Assembly (NCBI GenBank): GCA_965215055.1
Contig: OZ244046.1
Location: 310,001 to 374,000 of the forward strand
DNA from: G965215055 sp965215055
Lineage (GTDB): Bacteria > Pseudomonadota > Gammaproteobacteria > UBA4575
DNA length: 64,000 nt
Direction of reading: 5' to 3'
Of this stretch, positions 20,500 to 30,670 are shown piece after piece. Every line of letters begins with the position of its first letter. Within the stretch, counting starts at the first letter, position 1. The notes beneath the pieces were generated by a model. That model saw nothing but the letters and a program-made list of their open reading frames with translations, was not told the DNA's origin and did not search any database. The position numbers and the translations under genes are program-made.

Positions 20500-21792
20500 C
20501 TACAAGATCATATCACTCATATACGGCTGCAAAACTTCGGGGACGCGGACCCTGCCCTCTTTATCCTGGTAATTCTCCAGGATGGCAACCAGTGTTCTGC
20601 CCACGGCCAGACCGGAACCGTTCAGGGTGTGTAAAAACTCGTTTTTTCCGGTTGCAGAGTTTTTCCAGCGAGCTTTCATCCTCCTTGCCTGGAAGTCCAG
20701 GAAGTTGCTGCATGAGGAAATCTCACGATACCTTTTCTGGCCGGGTAACCAAGCTTCGATATCATAGGTTTTCGCAGAGGAAAATCCCAGATCACCCGTG
20801 CAAAGACTGACGACTCGATAAGGCAATTCCAGCTTTTGTAATATCGTCTCTGCGTGTCCCGTCAATTCTTCCAGTGTGCGCCATGATGCTGTCGGCTTTA
20901 CCAACTGTACCAATTCGACCTTTTCAAACTGGTGTTGACGAATCATGCCGCGAGTGTCTTCACCATAGGAACCTGCTTCGGAACGAAAACAAGGCGTGTG
21001 ACAAACGTATTTAATCGGTAATTCTTCTTCTCGGGCAATGCTGTCGCGCCACAGGTTTGTCACGGGAACTTCGGCGGTAGGTATTAAATAATACGCATCC
21101 TTGTCAGAGGAAGGGTTGGTGCCGCCCTTTTCCACCTTGAAAAGGTCTGCCTCGAATTTCGGCAATTGCCCGGTGCCGGTCAGGCTTTGAGTATTCACCA
21201 TATAGGGAACGTATACTTCCTCGTAACCGTGTTCGGAGACGTGTGTATCCAGCATGAACTGGATAAGCGCACGATGCAGTGCAGCCATTTTGCCGTACAT
21301 CGTTACAAATCGGCTGCCCGTGATTTTTGCCGCGTTGCTAAAGCTCAACCCGCCCAGTCGCTCGCCCAGTTCGACGTGGTCCAGAGGTGTAAAATCAAAA
21401 TCGGGAACGTCGCCCCATTTTCTGACTTCTGCATTATCCTGTTCCGTGCTGCCGTCCGGCACGGATTCATGGGGAATATTCGGTATTTCCAGCATCCAGT
21501 CTTGAATGTCAGACTGCAAACCGTCCAGCTTCACCCGGTTGGTTTTAAGGGCCTGGTTGATGTCCTCCATTTTCGCCAGGGCTTCGGAGATATCCTGTTT
21601 TTGAGACTTTGCCTGGCCAATCAATTTTGAATTTTTATTACGCTGACCCTGCAAGTCCTCTGTAAGCATTTGCAGTTCCTTGCGCTGCTTTTCCAGTGCA
21701 ATAAAGTGATCCTTGTCGACCTGAAAATTGCGGCGTTTTAGTTGCTGCGAAACTTCATCGAATTTTGTGCGCAGCAGTTTTGAATCGAGCAT
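20500..21792 (-). CDS. serS: Seryl-tRNA synthetase
   Basis: Class II aminoacyl-tRNA synthetase charging tRNA-Ser. An N-terminal coiled-coil tRNA-binding arm (about 30-100) precedes the catalytic core, with motif 2 around FRSEAGSYGEDTRG and motif 3 near NGSGLAVGRTLVAILENYQ. The length of 430 residues is typical. In E. coli rarA precedes serS; here glcDEF and a small gene sit between them. Confidence 0.98.
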   Translation of the reverse strand: MLDSKLLRTKFDEVSQQLKRRNFQVDKDHFIALEKQRKELQMLTEDLQGQRNKNSKLIGQAKSQKQDISEALAKMEDINQALKTNRVKLDGLQSDIQDWMLEIPNIPHESVPDGSTEQDNAEVRKWGDVPDFDFTPLDHVELGERLGGLSFSNAAKITGSRFVTMYGKMAALHRALIQFMLDTHVSEHGYEEVYVPYMVNTQSLTGTGQLPKFEADLFKVEKGGTNPSSDKDAYYLIPTAEVPVTNLWRDSIAREEELPIKYVCHTPCFRSEAGSYGEDTRGMIRQHQFEKVELVQLVKPTASWRTLEELTGHAETILQKLELPYRVVSLCTGDLGFSSAKTYDIEAWLPGQKRYREISSCSNFLDFQARRMKARWKNSATGKNEFLHTLNGSGLAVGRTLVAILENYQDKEGRVRVPEVLQPYMSDMIL

Positions 21793-21926
21793 AAGTGTAT
21801 TTCGCGCGAATTGTGGCGTCCAATGGTATATTGAGAAGCCATGAATTGATAGCAGTTAAAACGTGTACGACTACTGTGAATATCGTGATAGAAATCAATA
21901 AGCCCGGTGGGACGAAAAAATAGGAC

Positions 21927-23405
21927 TTGGTCTGTAAAATGAACGGGGCTACAAGTACATCCAGCCTTGCACAACAATTCCATAAAGTTCTACCTGCGGA
22001 AGCAGTGCTGGAAAAGAAAGAACAACTGGTTCCATACGAGTGTGACGCGCTTACCGCTTACAGGCAACTGCCTCGCCTGGCATTGCTGCCCGGCAATGTC
22101 GAACAAGTCAAGGCCACTGTCGATATCTGTAGAAACTTGAGGATACCTGTTGTTACGCGCGGTGCAGGCACAAGTCTGTCAGGAGGTGCCTTGCCACACG
22201 CCGAGGGCGTGTTGTTGAACCTGGCAAGACTGAACAGGATTATAGAGGTTGACCCAGGTAATCGAACGGCAAGAGTAGAACCGGGGGTTACAAACCTGGC
22301 AATTTCGGAAGCAGCCAAGCCGTATGGGCTTTACTATGCACCGGACCCTTCTTCACAGATAGCGTGCACCATAGGAGGAAATATTGCTGAAAACTCCGGT
22401 GGGGTGCACTGCCTGAAATATGGCCTCACTGTACATAACCTGCTGGCGTTGAAGGTGTTGACGATCGAAGGAGAGGTCCTGGAGTTTGGAGGGAAAGTAC
22501 TCGATACAAGTGGTTTTGATCTCCTCTCTTTAATGACCGGTTCTGAAGGAATGCTTGGGATTATACTGGAGGCTACCGTAAAGCTGCTTCCGCAGCCGCA
22601 CAACAGGAAAGTATTGCTGGCAGCCTTCGACGAGGTAACAAAAGCCGGCAATGCCGTTGCAGGTATTATCTCGTGCGGCGTGGTACCCGCAGGACTTGAG
22701 ATGATGGATCACCTGACCATCCAGGCGTCTGAAAAGTATTGCAGCCCGGGTTATCCGCCCGATGCGGCGGCAATATTGATTTGCGAGCTTGACGGGTATG
22801 AAGAAGAACTGAATTCTCAAGTCAAGACGGTCAACAAGATTTTTAATGACCACCAGGCCATCGAGGTTCGCGTGGCGACCAATGAATCGGAAGCGGAGAA
22901 ATTGTGGATGGGAAGGAAGGCCGCTTTCCCCGCTTTGGGCAACTTGTCACCGGATTACTATTGCATGGACGGGACTATCCCGCGCAAGCATCTTGCACAG
23001 GTTCTGAAAGGCATAGATGGCCTCTCCAGAAAATACGGGCTCAGGGTCGCAAACGTCTTTCACGCCGGAGACGGTAATTTGCATCCCTTGATACTCTACG
23101 ATGCAAACAAGCCTGACGAACTGGAAACTGCGGAAAAATTTGGTGGAGAAATTCTCGAACTGTGTGTTGACGCAGGTGGAACCATTACAGGTGAACATGG
23201 CGTTGGAGTGGAAAAGCTTGACCAGATGTGCGTGCAATTCAATGCGGCGGAACTCGCTACTTTCCACGCAATCAAGACGGCGTTTGACGAAAATGAATTG
23301 CTTAATCCCGGCAAGGCCGTCCCCACTTTACATCGCTGCGCGGAATTCGGAGCGATGCACGTGCACCACGGCAATCTCCCTCATGCCGACCTGCCACGCT
23401 TTTAG
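21927..23405 (+). CDS. glcD: Glycolate oxidase FAD subunit
   Basis: FAD-linked oxidase (VAO/PCMH fold) that oxidises glycolate to glyoxylate with GlcE and GlcF. The FAD-binding segment PVVTRGAGTSLSGGALP is near 72-88, with GGNIAENSGG and LTGSEG-type motifs following. The C-terminal FAD-oxidase domain has NVFHAGDGNLHP and TITGEHGVG. The length of 492 residues is normal. First gene of glcDEF; glcE follows 17 bases later. Confidence 0.93.
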   Translation: MVCKMNGATSTSSLAQQFHKVLPAEAVLEKKEQLVPYECDALTAYRQLPRLALLPGNVEQVKATVDICRNLRIPVVTRGAGTSLSGGALPHAEGVLLNLARLNRIIEVDPGNRTARVEPGVTNLAISEAAKPYGLYYAPDPSSQIACTIGGNIAENSGGVHCLKYGLTVHNLLALKVLTIEGEVLEFGGKVLDTSGFDLLSLMTGSEGMLGIILEATVKLLPQPHNRKVLLAAFDEVTKAGNAVAGIISCGVVPAGLEMMDHLTIQASEKYCSPGYPPDAAAILICELDGYEEELNSQVKTVNKIFNDHQAIEVRVATNESEAEKLWMGRKAAFPALGNLSPDYYCMDGTIPRKHLAQVLKGIDGLSRKYGLRVANVFHAGDGNLHPLILYDANKPDELETAEKFGGEILELCVDAGGTITGEHGVGVEKLDQMCVQFNAAELATFHAIKTAFDENELLNPGKAVPTLHRCAEFGAMHVHHGNLPHADLPRF

Positions 23406-23422
23406 GCGTTACGTTAGTTGAC

Positions 23423-24478
23423 ATGGGTGATACAAGGGATGCCGTTGCATCCAAAATAGAAGAGGCTTGCCAAAAAAAGTCGCCCCTGGAAATCAAGACG
23501 GGAGGCACCAAGCATTTCTACGGCAGAAAGATAGAAGGCGAGCTCCTTTCTCTGTCTGAACATACTGGTATTATCGAGTACGAGCCTTCTGAGCTTTATA
23601 TCACTGCCCGCAGCGGCACTCTCTTGCGTGAAATAGAGCAGGCAACTGCAAGGGAAAAGCAGATATTACCCTGCGAACCCCCCTATTTCGGAGCAGCCGC
23701 AACCGTGGGCGGGACGGTCGCAACGGGTCTTTGCGGACCCAGGCGGGCGTATGCCGGCGCCCTGCGTGACTGCATTTTGGGCGCCGAGATCATAAACGGC
23801 AAAGGCGAATACTTGAGGTTTGGCGGCAGAGTAATGAAAAACGTCGCGGGCTACGACGTGTCACGCTTGATGTGCGGTGCACTGGGGACGCTGGGCGTGC
23901 TCATGTCCATTACTCTGCGCCTGGTCCCCAAGCCGACGTGCGAGCGCACTATTGCCTCGACGCTGAAAGGCAAGGACGCCATACAGAAGATGAATGAATG
24001 GGCAAGTACTTCACTACCCGTCACTGCAACGTTCCATGATGGGAAAGATTTGTATATACGCCTGTCAGGTTCGCTATCCACTGTTGAGGCATGCGCAAAA
24101 CACATTGGTGGCGACTTCGTTGACTGGAGCGACATGTTCTGGGTAAACGTCAAGGAACATGCACATGAGTTTTTCCTGACGGAATTGCCCTTATGGAGGA
24201 TTTCCGTACCCCCGAACACGAAGCCACTTGATATTCCAGGTACATGCGTGATGGAGTGGAACGGCGCGTTGCGATGGTATGCAACGGATGCAAAACCGGA
24301 GCACGTTCGTACAGAGGCTGAACGTGCAGGAGGACATGCGTGCCTGTTTCGCAATGACGGTATACAGCAGGTTTTTCATCCGCTCAGCCAAACTTCACTG
24401 GCTGCTCATAAAAAGCTCAAACAGGTTTTTGATCCTGCCGGGATTCTCAATCCAGGCAGGATGTACGCTGCATTTTAA
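23423..24478 (+). CDS. glcE: Glycolate oxidase FAD-binding subunit
   Basis: Second FAD-binding subunit of glycolate oxidase, 351 residues. It shares the PCMH FAD fold with GlcD but lacks the full C-terminal domain, as expected. Seen motifs are GAAATVGGTVATGLCGPRR, GRVMKNVAGYDVSRLMCGA and the terminal FDPAGILNPGRMY. It lies between glcD and glcF with short gaps, so it is one operon. Confidence 0.93.
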   Translation: MGDTRDAVASKIEEACQKKSPLEIKTGGTKHFYGRKIEGELLSLSEHTGIIEYEPSELYITARSGTLLREIEQATAREKQILPCEPPYFGAAATVGGTVATGLCGPRRAYAGALRDCILGAEIINGKGEYLRFGGRVMKNVAGYDVSRLMCGALGTLGVLMSITLRLVPKPTCERTIASTLKGKDAIQKMNEWASTSLPVTATFHDGKDLYIRLSGSLSTVEACAKHIGGDFVDWSDMFWVNVKEHAHEFFLTELPLWRISVPPNTKPLDIPGTCVMEWNGALRWYATDAKPEHVRTEAERAGGHACLFRNDGIQQVFHPLSQTSLAAHKKLKQVFDPAGILNPGRMYAAF

Positions 24479-24483
24479 CCATC

Positions 24484-25677
24484 ATGCAAACTTCATTTAC
24501 GCAAGATTTTCTGCAAACACCGGAAGGTCAGCGAGTCGATGATATTTTACGCGCCTGCGTACATTGCGGGTTTTGTAACGCAACTTGCCCGACCTACCAG
24601 CTTACAGGCAACGAGTTGGATGGGCCGCGCGGACGTATCTACTTGATTAAAAATTTCTTTGAAGGGAAAAGTTCCAGCGCGATAAGTGTGAAACACCTGG
24701 ACCGATGCCTGACCTGCCTGTCTTGTGAAACCACTTGCCCTTCAGGCGTTGAGTACGGTGACCTGGTCGACATCGGAAGAGAATACATGGGAAAAACAAT
24801 CAAGCGCACTCTCGCCGACGAGATCAAACGACGCTTGATAATTGATATTTTCTCCAAGCCCGCGCGTGCGGCGATATTCTTTTCCACTGCCCGGCTCTTC
24901 AAGCCTTTTCTTCCGTCCAGGTTGGCAAGAAAAATACCGGCAAAGCCGGCAGTTTTCACACGGGCCCTACCTGCTGGAAAGCAAAAAATACTGACGATCA
25001 AGGGGTGCGTACAATCCGTCGTTGCGCCACAAATCAATGCAGCAGCCTCCGAGGTGCTGTCGCGTTCGGATATTCAACTCGATGAAACGAGTTCGGATTG
25101 CTGTGGAGCACTGGCATTCCACATGACGGATATCGAAAAAGCCAAGAAGATGATACGCGACAACATTGATAGCTGGTACCAGGCACTGTCCGAAAGCCAT
25201 GAGTATTTAGCAGTATCTTCAAGTGGTTGCAGTTACTTTATAAAGCGATATGGAGAAATTATGCAGGGAGATGGCCGGTATGCGAAAAAGGCTGAGTTTG
25301 TTTCAGCCCGTACCCTGGACCTGGCGGAAGTTACTAAGACATTTACGCAAAAGACGTCTATCCTCAAAAACGGGACCGTTGCCTTTCACAGCCCCTGTAC
25401 CTTGCAGCACGGGCAAAAGATCACCGGCAGTATTGAAGCCATGCTTCAGAAAGCTGGTTACAGGCTGGTGGAGGTTCGAGATCCGCACCTTTGCTGTGGT
25501 TCAGCAGGAAGTTATTCGTTGCTTGAAACCGAACTTTCAAACAGTCTGCTGCAAAATAAAATTACCAACCTGGAAGAAAAACAGCCTGACGTTATCGTAA
25601 CTGCAAATATCGGCTGCATGATGCATTTGCAATCGGCCGCGAGGGTGCCTGTCAAGCACTGGGTCGAACTGCTTTAG
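24484..25677 (+). CDS. glcF: Glycolate oxidase iron-sulfur subunit
   Basis: Electron-transfer subunit with two 4Fe-4S motifs, CVHCGFCNATCP (about 19-30) and CLTCLSCETTCP (about 75-86). Two CCG-type domains follow (DCCGALAF and LCCGSAGSY), as in heterodisulfide reductase-like proteins. The length of 397 residues is typical. The 3' end overlaps the convergent 94-residue gene by 4 bases. Confidence 0.94.
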   Translation: MQTSFTQDFLQTPEGQRVDDILRACVHCGFCNATCPTYQLTGNELDGPRGRIYLIKNFFEGKSSSAISVKHLDRCLTCLSCETTCPSGVEYGDLVDIGREYMGKTIKRTLADEIKRRLIIDIFSKPARAAIFFSTARLFKPFLPSRLARKIPAKPAVFTRALPAGKQKILTIKGCVQSVVAPQINAAASEVLSRSDIQLDETSSDCCGALAFHMTDIEKAKKMIRDNIDSWYQALSESHEYLAVSSSGCSYFIKRYGEIMQGDGRYAKKAEFVSARTLDLAEVTKTFTQKTSILKNGTVAFHSPCTLQHGQKITGSIEAMLQKAGYRLVEVRDPHLCCGSAGSYSLLETELSNSLLQNKITNLEEKQPDVIVTANIGCMMHLQSAARVPVKHWVELL

Positions 25678-25958
25678 CCGTCCCCTGGTTTCCAGATTCC
25701 AAACGCCTCACCCCTGGGCCGGGCTGCGGCCTCTCTTTGACGAGTGATGTCATCGTATACGTATTTTGCAAACGCATTGAGCTCTCTCATGATTTCGTTT
25801 TTTTCGCCCGTGGGAAGATCATGGTTGCCTACCATAAACCCGATCACCGCCGCCAGGTATTGTCCGGCAAGCAGGGGGTTGCTGGCACGTTCGTCTTCGT
25901 CAACGAGTACTTGTTGTAATTTATCGACGAGTTGCTTTGACAGTTTAAGTTGATCCAT
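25674..25958 (-). CDS. Small soluble protein, unknown function
   Basis: A 94-residue mostly helical protein (MDQLKLSKQLVDKLQQVL start) ending in GIWKPGDG. Family not recognised. It lies 27 bases downstream of rarA on the same strand and overlaps the end of glcF by 4 bases. Composition and position support a real gene. Confidence 0.65.
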   Translation of the reverse strand: MDQLKLSKQLVDKLQQVLVDEDERASNPLLAGQYLAAVIGFMVGNHDLPTGEKNEIMRELNAFAKYVYDDITRQREAAARPRGEAFGIWKPGDG

Positions 25959-25985
25959 TTATACGTACCCGCAAGATTTCATATA

Positions 25986-27338
25986 CTAATCCTTATTTTG
26001 AATTTTGTTACGCAGTTTGTCCATGTGTTGCCTGATTTTAAGCTCCAGACCCCTGTCTACCGGGTAATAATAGCGCGATCCCTGTAGTTCCTCCGGGAGG
26101 TATATTTCACCCGCTGCATAAGCGTCCTCCTCGTTATGGGCGTGGCGATAATCTTTTCCATAACCGATTTCCTTCATCAGCCTGGTCGGCGCGTTGCGCA
26201 GGTGCATGGGCACCTCCAGTGTGCCACGCTCTCTTGCATCACGCATCGCCTTTCCATAAGCCGTGTACACGGCGTCACTTTTCGGCACGCAGGCCAAGTA
26301 AACAATTGCCTGGGCAAGGGACAGTTCCCCTTCCGGTGAACCCAGGCGTTCATAGGACTCCCATGCATTCAATGTAACCTGCAAGCCTCTCGGATCAGCA
26401 TTGCCGACGTCTTCACTTGCCATGCGTACTATGCGACGCGCAATATAGTGAGGGTCGCAACCTCCGTCAATCATCCTGCAAAACCAGTACAAGGCGGCAT
26501 CAGGGTCGGAGCCGCGCACGGATTTATGCAGTGCCGAGATTTGATCGTAAAAATAATCACCCTGCTTGTCGAAACGCCGGGCTGATTGCGCGGTAATTTC
26601 CCGGACGATACTTTCCGTGATGCATTTGTCACCGGTGCTTTCGTCCAGGAAGTCAGAGGCGATTTCCAGGAAGTTGAGTGCTCGACGAGCATCTCCGTCC
26701 GCAGCCAGGGCGAGCATCTTTCCGGCTCCATCGTCAATAGTGATACCTTGTCCGCCCAAGCCGCGCTCTTCGTCTTGCAGGGCTTGTTTAATGCATCGCA
26801 CCACGTCTTCTTCGCTGAGTCTTTTAAGCACGTAAATACGGGCTCTCGACAGCAGTGCATTATTTAATTCAAACGACGGGTTTTCCGTAGTGGCGCCGAT
26901 AAAATAGATTGTGCCGTCTTCAATGTAAGGCAGAAACGCATCCTGCTGGGCCTTGTTAAAACGGTGTACTTCATCTACAAACAAAACTGTTCCTGCCCCC
27001 TGCCCTTGACGGTGGAGCTTGGCCTGGTCTATCGATTGCCGAATCTCTTTCACGCCCGATAATACTGCTGAAATGGGAATAAACTGCGCGTCCGAGGTGT
27101 TTGAAATGATGCGTGCAAGCGTGGTTTTGCCCGTCCCTGGCGGTCCCCAAAAGATCATGGAGTGCAGTTTGCCTTGTTCAATGGCCTGCTTCAGCGGTTT
27201 ATCCTCTGCGAGCAGATGTGACTGGCCTGCAAACTTGTCCAATGTACGCGGACGCATACGATCCGCCAGTGGGTGGTATGCATCCACTTGACCAAACATG
27301 TCGGCAGACGGGTTGAAGGACAGGTTAGATATGGGCAC
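25986..27338 (-). CDS. rarA: Replication-associated recombination protein A (AAA+ ATPase)
   Basis: Clamp-loader-like AAA+ ATPase (RarA/MgsA) acting at stalled replication forks. Walker A is GPPGTGKTTLARI (about 65-77) and Walker B LFVDEVHRFNKAQQD; sensor 1 is GATTENPSFE. The C-terminal MgsA tetramerisation domain is present, with RIVRMASEDVGNADP and YYYPVDRGLE. The length of 450 residues is normal. The gene order ftsK-lolA-rarA matches E. coli. Confidence 0.97.
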   Translation of the reverse strand: MPISNLSFNPSADMFGQVDAYHPLADRMRPRTLDKFAGQSHLLAEDKPLKQAIEQGKLHSMIFWGPPGTGKTTLARIISNTSDAQFIPISAVLSGVKEIRQSIDQAKLHRQGQGAGTVLFVDEVHRFNKAQQDAFLPYIEDGTIYFIGATTENPSFELNNALLSRARIYVLKRLSEEDVVRCIKQALQDEERGLGGQGITIDDGAGKMLALAADGDARRALNFLEIASDFLDESTGDKCITESIVREITAQSARRFDKQGDYFYDQISALHKSVRGSDPDAALYWFCRMIDGGCDPHYIARRIVRMASEDVGNADPRGLQVTLNAWESYERLGSPEGELSLAQAIVYLACVPKSDAVYTAYGKAMRDARERGTLEVPMHLRNAPTRLMKEIGYGKDYRHAHNEEDAYAAGEIYLPEELQGSRYYYPVDRGLELKIRQHMDKLRNKIQNKD

Positions 27339-27373
27339 GCCTGTTTTTCGTCAGTGTATGGTTTTCTTCAAAA

Positions 27374-28030
27374 TCAATAGACAGGATAACCTGCAACGTC
27401 TACACCTTCCGGAGCTTCAAAGTTGAAGTACCCAGGAGGAAATGAAACGTTGGTTTCAATATCCATGAACTCGATCACGGTTTTTTGTGCAAAATAATCA
27501 TATAGCTCCATTTTTCGTATGCCTTTTTCATCTACGCCAACGTGGATGCGATGAAACTCGGTATCCTCGGCAAAGGGTATCAATTCGACCCAGTCAAGGC
27601 CATCCCTGGCTGCCATACTTTTAACTTCAAAGTCCTGGTGCAACGGCCTGCCGTCAGTAAGCAGCATGATCGGGACGTTGCCCAGTACGTCTTCAACGGG
27701 CCTGGCCGTAGCCTGTAACAGTTCCTCGTCGTAGATCCACAAGTATTCACTATCGGCAAGGATGAGTTGTCGATACGGCTGCGTGTATTGCCAGCGAAAA
27801 CGTCCTGGCTTGTCCAATGCGACACTGCCTTTGGCAGCCTGAACCACTGCGCCGTTTTCATCATAAACGGTTTGCTGAAATTGGCCTTTGAGTGAATCCA
27901 CTTCGGTGAAAAACTTGTCAAGTTGCTGATCGGCTTCACTGGAAAATGCCGACAGTGAAAATACATACAGCCAGACGACTGACAGTATCTTCCAAGTACG
28001 CAACGTGGGTTGTTGCAAGTTCACAGCCAT
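27374..28030 (-). CDS. lolA: Outer-membrane lipoprotein carrier LolA
   Basis: Periplasmic chaperone carrying lipoproteins from LolCDE to LolB. A hydrophobic N-terminus (about 13-30, ending AFSSEA) is followed by the LolA fold, with FHRIHVGVDEKGIRKMELYD and FPPGYFNFEAPEGVDV. The length of 218 residues is slightly long, so an internal start is possible. It lies between ftsK and rarA as in E. coli. Confidence 0.93.
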   Translation of the reverse strand: MAVNLQQPTLRTWKILSVVWLYVFSLSAFSSEADQQLDKFFTEVDSLKGQFQQTVYDENGAVVQAAKGSVALDKPGRFRWQYTQPYRQLILADSEYLWIYDEELLQATARPVEDVLGNVPIMLLTDGRPLHQDFEVKSMAARDGLDWVELIPFAEDTEFHRIHVGVDEKGIRKMELYDYFAQKTVIEFMDIETNVSFPPGYFNFEAPEGVDVAGYPVY

Positions 28031-28092
28031 TGGTCTGTTGGCTATGACGCAGCAAGTTGCGATGATAAGAAAATCACGTAGTGAAACTGGGT

Positions 28093-30405
28093 CTATGCAG
28101 ATGGGGGTGCCAGGACTTCACGGGTTCCACTGGATTGTATTGCGCTGACAACTCCGCTTTTTTCCATTTCCTCGATCATGCGCGCGGCACGGTTATAGCC
28201 AACTTTCAACCGCCGCTGTAAATACGAGATCGAGGCTTTCCGGGTTTCGGCAACAATCGCCACGGCTTCATCGTACAGCGGGTCCAAACCGTCTTCATCA
28301 TGAGTGTCCAGTGGTTCCAGGCCAGGTACTATATTCCTGCTGAGAGCAGGGTCCCGGGTAACTTCTTCCAGGTACGTCGGTTCGCCCTTTTGTTTCAGGA
28401 AAGCAACTACCTTGTGCACTTCTTCATCTGATACAAATGCGCCGTGTATGCGCTCCGGTAATGACGTTCCCGGTGGCAGATACAGCATGTCACCATGCCC
28501 CAGCAATTGCTCTGCACCCATTTGGTCCAGGATAGTACGTGAGTCAACCTTGGACGATACCTGGAAGGCAATCCTCGAAGGGATATTGGCCTTGATAAGA
28601 CCGGTAATCACGTCAACGGAAGGTCGTTGCGTCGCCAGGATCAGGTGGATTCCAGCAGCCCTCGCCTTTTGTGCAAGCCTTGCAATGAGTTCTTCCACGT
28701 TTTTGCCTACTACCATCATCATGTCCGCAAATTCATCTACGATGATGACGATGTTCGGTAATGGTGCAAGAGGCTCCGGTTCCAGAGGTTCCGAGTCTCC
28801 AGCCGAATCGACATCCACTACTGGGCTCATCAAGGGGTCTTTGTTGTCAATGGCTCGATTGACTTTGCCGTTATAGCCTTGAATGCTGCGCACGCCCAAC
28901 ACGGACATCAAGCGGTAACGTCGCTCCATTTCCGCTACACACCAGCGCAAGGCATTAGCAGCTTCTTTCATATTGGTTACGACCGGTGCAAGCAAGTGTG
29001 GAATACCTTCGTAAACGGCAAGTTCCAGCATCTTGGGGTCAATCAGGATCATGCGTACCTGCTCCGGAGTAGCCTTGTACAAAACGCTTAACAGCATTGC
29101 GTTGAGGGCAACTGATTTGCCCGAACCCGTAGTGCCGGCAACCAGTAAATGCGGCATTTTAGTCAAGTCGGTCACGACTGGTTTTCCGCTGATGTCTTTG
29201 CCCAAGCCCAGTGTTAAAGGAGAATGCGCTTCATCGTAGGTGTCGGATTGCAGAACGTCGCTGAGCACGACCAACTCCCTGTGCTCATTGGGTATTTCAA
29301 TTCCGATATGTGATTTACCGGGGATTACTTCTACAACGCGCACACTGATAACGGAGAGTGCGCGTGCAAGGTCTTTTGCCAGGTTGGTAACTTTGCTGAC
29401 CTTGACTCCAGGGGCAAGTTGTACTTCAAAGCGCGTGATCACCGGGCCGGGATGCACTTCGACTACTTCTGCATCTATACCGAAATCAAGCAGTTTTAAT
29501 TCTACCTGGCGTGATATCGCTTCCAATGCTTCATCTGAATACCCTTTCAAGTTATCGATTGTCTTGTCCAGCATCGACACGGGAGGAAGGTCTGCTTCCC
29601 CGGGGATGTCAATCAACGGGATTTGGCGTTCCTGCTCCACACGCTTGCTAGGCTCAATTTCTTTTATGATGGGTTCTATTCTTGGTGGCTGCGTACGTTT
29701 TTGAATCTTTTTCTTTGTCGCCTTGACGTCTTTCTCACGCTCCAGCTTTGCCCGCTTGCCCAGGTATCTTTCTCTCAGCATGCAAGCTTTTGCCCACGCC
29801 CATGAGCTGAACTCGAGAATGTACTTGCCAGTTATATCCGCCAACCACAGCCAGGAAAAACTGGAAAAAACCGTGATACTGGCCAAAAACAATGCCAGCA
29901 ATAGCAGTGTCGCACCAACGGGGCTGAATGCAGCAACAAAACTGCTACTGGCTAAATTTCCAAGGATGCCGCCGGGAAGTTCTAAAAATCCAGGTTGAAA
30001 ATGCAAGGCTGCGAGCCCGCAACCTGAAGCCAAGGTCAATAAAAAACCAGACCAGCGTATGCCCAGGGTTTGATAGTCAATGCCATCATTTCCAAGCTTG
30101 CCCCGGTAAAGCAGCCAGCCGCTGTAAGCAACCATCAACGGTGCCAGGTAGGCAAGATAACCAAACAAAAAGAAAAACAGGGCCGCGAAGTAAGCACCCG
30201 CTTTACCGCCCAGGTTACTGACCACGTGATTGCTCCCTGTATGCAACCAGCTTGGGTCCCCCTGGTCATACGTCAACAGGGCTACCATGAAGTACACGCC
30301 AAGTGCCACAAAAAGGAGCAAGATGCCCTCACGCACACCTTTGATCTTCAGAAGGTTATATTGAGCCCCTGTCGGTTTTTTTAATGCGGCTTGTCTCAAT
30401 GCCAT
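28093..30405 (-). CDS. ftsK: DNA translocase FtsK
   Basis: Septum-anchored motor that pumps DNA and activates XerCD at dif during chromosome segregation. N-terminal helices (about 25-190) anchor it. A short charged linker (about 210-260) follows, then the RecA-like motor with Walker A GTTGSGKSVALN and Walker B IVIIVDEFADMMM. The C-terminal gamma winged helix is ISYLQRRLKVGYNRAARMIEEME. At 770 residues the linker is much shorter than in E. coli (1329), as in many bacteria. Confidence 0.97.
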   Translation of the reverse strand: MALRQAALKKPTGAQYNLLKIKGVREGILLLFVALGVYFMVALLTYDQGDPSWLHTGSNHVVSNLGGKAGAYFAALFFFLFGYLAYLAPLMVAYSGWLLYRGKLGNDGIDYQTLGIRWSGFLLTLASGCGLAALHFQPGFLELPGGILGNLASSSFVAAFSPVGATLLLLALFLASITVFSSFSWLWLADITGKYILEFSSWAWAKACMLRERYLGKRAKLEREKDVKATKKKIQKRTQPPRIEPIIKEIEPSKRVEQERQIPLIDIPGEADLPPVSMLDKTIDNLKGYSDEALEAISRQVELKLLDFGIDAEVVEVHPGPVITRFEVQLAPGVKVSKVTNLAKDLARALSVISVRVVEVIPGKSHIGIEIPNEHRELVVLSDVLQSDTYDEAHSPLTLGLGKDISGKPVVTDLTKMPHLLVAGTTGSGKSVALNAMLLSVLYKATPEQVRMILIDPKMLELAVYEGIPHLLAPVVTNMKEAANALRWCVAEMERRYRLMSVLGVRSIQGYNGKVNRAIDNKDPLMSPVVDVDSAGDSEPLEPEPLAPLPNIVIIVDEFADMMMVVGKNVEELIARLAQKARAAGIHLILATQRPSVDVITGLIKANIPSRIAFQVSSKVDSRTILDQMGAEQLLGHGDMLYLPPGTSLPERIHGAFVSDEEVHKVVAFLKQKGEPTYLEEVTRDPALSRNIVPGLEPLDTHDEDGLDPLYDEAVAIVAETRKASISYLQRRLKVGYNRAARMIEEMEKSGVVSAIQSSGTREVLAPPSA

Positions 30406-30670
30406 ATCAGCCTTTACTTCAGGTGTATTGCTTAACCTATTGAATATAAAAAACCCTCTGCATGACTTTCAGTTCATGCACGTTTCTTTGGGGCCGAACT
30501 TTGGTGGAGATTGTTATTTTGGAGTGCTTGAAGCGGCCGCCAAGCACCTTATGGCACACATTGTTACCCTAATGCCCTGCGAATGTCCAATCAATTTTAT
30601 ACCGGAATTCTTAAGCTAAAGGGATATATTCATTTAGAATCGGGCAAGGAAAACTAACAGGAATCATAAA
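30406..30670. other. Divergent intergenic region ftsK/trxB with a stem-loop
   Basis: A 265-base region between divergent genes that probably holds both promoters. Perfect 7-base arms GTGCTTG and CAAGCAC (30524-30530 and 30541-30547) flank a 10-base loop containing the palindrome GCGGCCGC. No T-run follows. A 63-codon frame here has no homology signal and is not called. Confidence 0.4.

Noticed and set aside
30428..30619. 63-codon open frame between ftsK and trxB
   Set aside because: No ribosome-binding site, no homology signal, and it covers a likely promoter region with a stem-loop.
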